From: Ruminiclostridium sp.
Lineage (GTDB): Bacteria > Bacillota > Clostridia > Oscillospirales > Oscillospiraceae
Direction of reading: 5' to 3'
Assembly (NCBI GenBank): GCA_021442645.1
Contig: JABUSR010000179.1
Span: forward strand, 1 to 6,636
DNA length: 6,636 bases
The position numbers and the translations under genes were made by a program. Below the pieces are notes generated by a model. The model was not told where the DNA came from. It searched no databases and saw only the letters and a list, made by a program, of their open reading frames with translations. Positions 5,316 to 6,636 of this stretch are shown here, one piece after another. Each line of letters begins with the position of its first letter. Within the stretch, counting starts at the first letter, position 1.

Positions 5316-6636
5316 CGGGCACCTCCCATCGGCCTTTGGACAGCCGGGCCCGGAGCCCGCTGTACCGGCGCTGCTGGCGGTCGTTGGCGGCCATGCGGGC
5401 CACCACCAGGTCGTCACCTACCAGAATCAGCAGTTCCTTGGCCCGGGTCATGGCGGTATAGAGTACGCTGCGGGTAAGCAGCATGGGAGAGGCGTCTACT
5501 ACGGAGAGAATGACGGCCCGGTACTCACTGCCCTGGGATTTGTGGACGGTGACAGCGTAGGCCGGCTCCAGCTGGGACATCATGTCGGGGGTATACTCTG
5601 CCCGGTGACCGTCGAAGTCTACCGTGACGACACCGCTGTGGGGGTCGATGGCCTCCACCCGGCCGATGTCCCCGTTGAAAATCCCCATGCCCACGCCGGA
5701 GCCGTAAATCTCCTCCCACATGACGTCGTAGTTGTTCTTCACCTGCATCACGCGGTCACCAACCCGGTAGAGGGCGGGACCGTAGGCCTTTTCAGCCTTG
5801 CCCGGGGCGGGGGGATTGATTGCTGCCTGGAGGGCCCGGTTCAGGGAGGCCGTTCCGGCCGTTCCCCGCCGGGTGGGGGAGAGGACCTGGATCTGGTCAG
5901 GGGAGATGCCCATGTTATTGGGCAGACGAGTCCGGCATAGCTCCACAATGGTCTCCACAGCGGACTCGGGGTCCAGACGCCGCAGGAAAAAGAAGTCACC
6001 GGCGGGGTCGTTGACCAGGGTGGGGCAGTCCCCCTGATCTACGGAGCGGGCCTCCCGGATGATAGCCGAGGCGGCGGCCTGGCGGAAGATGTCCGTCAGC
6101 TGCAGGGTAGGGAGCCGCTGGGAGCGGAGAAGGTCAGAGAGCAGGTTGCCCGGCCCCACGGAGGGGAGCTGATGGGGATCTCCTACCAGCACCAGACGGC
6201 AGCCGCCGGGGAGAGCGGCCAGCAGGGCCTGCATGAGGACGATGTCCACCATAGAGGCCTCGTCCAGGATAACAGCGTCGGTGTCCAGGGGGTCCCGTTC
6301 ATTGTGGGCAAAGGACAGCCCGCCGCTGGCGTTGTCGTATCGAGTCTCCAGCAACCGATGGATGGTGGAGGCCTCTGCCCCGCAGGTCTCGGACAGCCGT
6401 TTGGCAGCCCGCCCGGTGGGGGCGGTGAGGGAGGTCCGCAGGTGCAGATGATCAAAGAGGGCCAGGATCCCCCGGAGGGAGGTCGTTTTGCCGGTGCCGG
6501 GGCCGCCGGTGAGGAGCATCACCTGCCGACAGGCGGCAGTCTTTACGGCTTCCACCTGGAGGGGGGCGTAGGTGATGCCCTGGGTCTCCTGAATCTGTTC
6601 GATGAGCCGGTCCAGGTCCTCCGGGGGGCAGAGAGG
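5302..6636 (-). CDS. recD2: RecD2-type ATP-dependent 5'-3' DNA helicase (C-terminal part, 5' end outside window)
   Basis: 444 residues are visible of a protein normally about 730-750; the frame is open to the right edge (ITYAPLQ precedes VEAVKTAA), so the GTG at 6555 is internal. This superfamily 1B helicase unwinds DNA 5' to 3' and in Firmicutes acts outside RecBCD in repair and fork maintenance. Helicase motifs appear in order: Walker A GGPGTGKTT (about 44-52), motif Ia LTAPTGRAAKRL, motif II ILDEASMVD, motif III LVGDPHQLPSVGPGNLL, TDIFRQ, then GDRVMQVKNNYD and IFNGDIG in the SH3-like region, AVTVHKSQGSEY (motif V) and LYTAMTRAKELL (motif VI). All key residues look intact. The distal gene comF begins within its last codons. 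The missing N-terminus prevents checking for the helix-hairpin-helix region typical of RecD2. Confidence 0.94.
   Translation of the reverse strand, partial: PLCPPEDLDRLIEQIQETQGITYAPLQVEAVKTAACRQVMLLTGGPGTGKTTSLRGILALFDHLHLRTSLTAPTGRAAKRLSETCGAEASTIHRLLETRYDNASGGLSFAHNERDPLDTDAVILDEASMVDIVLMQALLAALPGGCRLVLVGDPHQLPSVGPGNLLSDLLRSQRLPTLQLTDIFRQAAASAIIREARSVDQGDCPTLVNDPAGDFFFLRRLDPESAVETIVELCRTRLPNNMGISPDQIQVLSPTRRGTAGTASLNRALQAAINPPAPGKAEKAYGPALYRVGDRVMQVKNNYDVMWEEIYGSGVGMGIFNGDIGRVEAIDPHSGVVTVDFDGHRAEYTPDMMSQLEPAYAVTVHKSQGSEYRAVILSVVDASPMLLTRSVLYTAMTRAKELLILVGDDLVVARMAANDRQQRRYSGLRARLSKGRWEVPDVPV

Noticed and set aside
5316..5417. Extended comF start at 5417
   Set aside because: The extra 34 residues (Trp, Pro and Gly-rich) are recD2 sequence in another frame. 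The ATG at 5315 has a strong ribosome binding site and matches the family start.
4578..5477. Long + strand open frame of 299 codons
   Set aside because: It lies antisense to comF and the recD2 end, is Gly-rich with no recognisable motif, and runs through the second terminator hairpin. GC-rich coding DNA commonly gives such shadows.
1..6636. CRISPR arrays, tRNA/rRNA genes, riboswitches, insertion sequences, phage or toxin-antitoxin genes
   Set aside because: No regularly spaced repeats, tRNA-like cloverleaf, transposase or terminal inverted repeats were seen. Gaps between genes are all under 250 bp and hold promoters or terminators.

Overview
The window reads as ordinary chromosome from a GC-rich anaerobic Firmicute, most likely class Clostridia (Oscillospiraceae/Flavonifractor-like). 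That placement is an inference. It rests on a ferredoxin-linked indolepyruvate oxidoreductase, strong AGGAGG-type ribosome binding sites, sigma-A-like promoters, a 'copper amine oxidase N-terminal' stalk domain, a TSCPD small protein and a RecD2-type helicase. No phage, transposon, CRISPR, tRNA or rRNA signal was seen.

Left part (1-950): the 3' half of iorA on the + strand, entering from outside the window. It carries the thiamine-diphosphate domain and two [4Fe-4S] clusters. The partner gene iorB does not follow. Instead there is a strong but ownerless Shine-Dalgarno sequence, then two back-to-back GC-rich hairpins that separate iorA from the convergent antiporter gene.

Middle part (951-4052), all on the - strand: a stand-alone CPA2-type Na+(or K+)/H+ antiporter with its own near-consensus promoter in an AT-rich spacer. 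Upstream of it lies a two-gene operon, a CYTH-domain protein followed with an 8-nt overlap by a secreted stalk plus ComEC-like metallo-beta-lactamase hydrolase. The 210-bp gap at 4053-4262 is a divergent promoter region holding a G-rich run that fits the G-quadruplex pattern.

Right part (4263-6636): a small TSCPD-domain protein on the + strand, probably starting at TTG, followed by a 20-bp perfect bidirectional terminator hairpin and a second + strand terminator. Convergent to it on the - strand are recD2 (5' end beyond the right edge) and a comF-family phosphoribosyltransferase, overlapping by 14 nt.

Functionally the window mixes amino-acid fermentation (iorA), ion homeostasis (antiporter) and several genes of DNA-processing or competence-related families (recD2, comF, ComEC-like hydrolase). 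No undescribed multi-gene system can be supported. The items most worth a second look are the missing iorB with its leftover ribosome binding site, the secreted ComEC-like hydrolase coupled to a CYTH protein, and the G-rich tract between divergent promoters.
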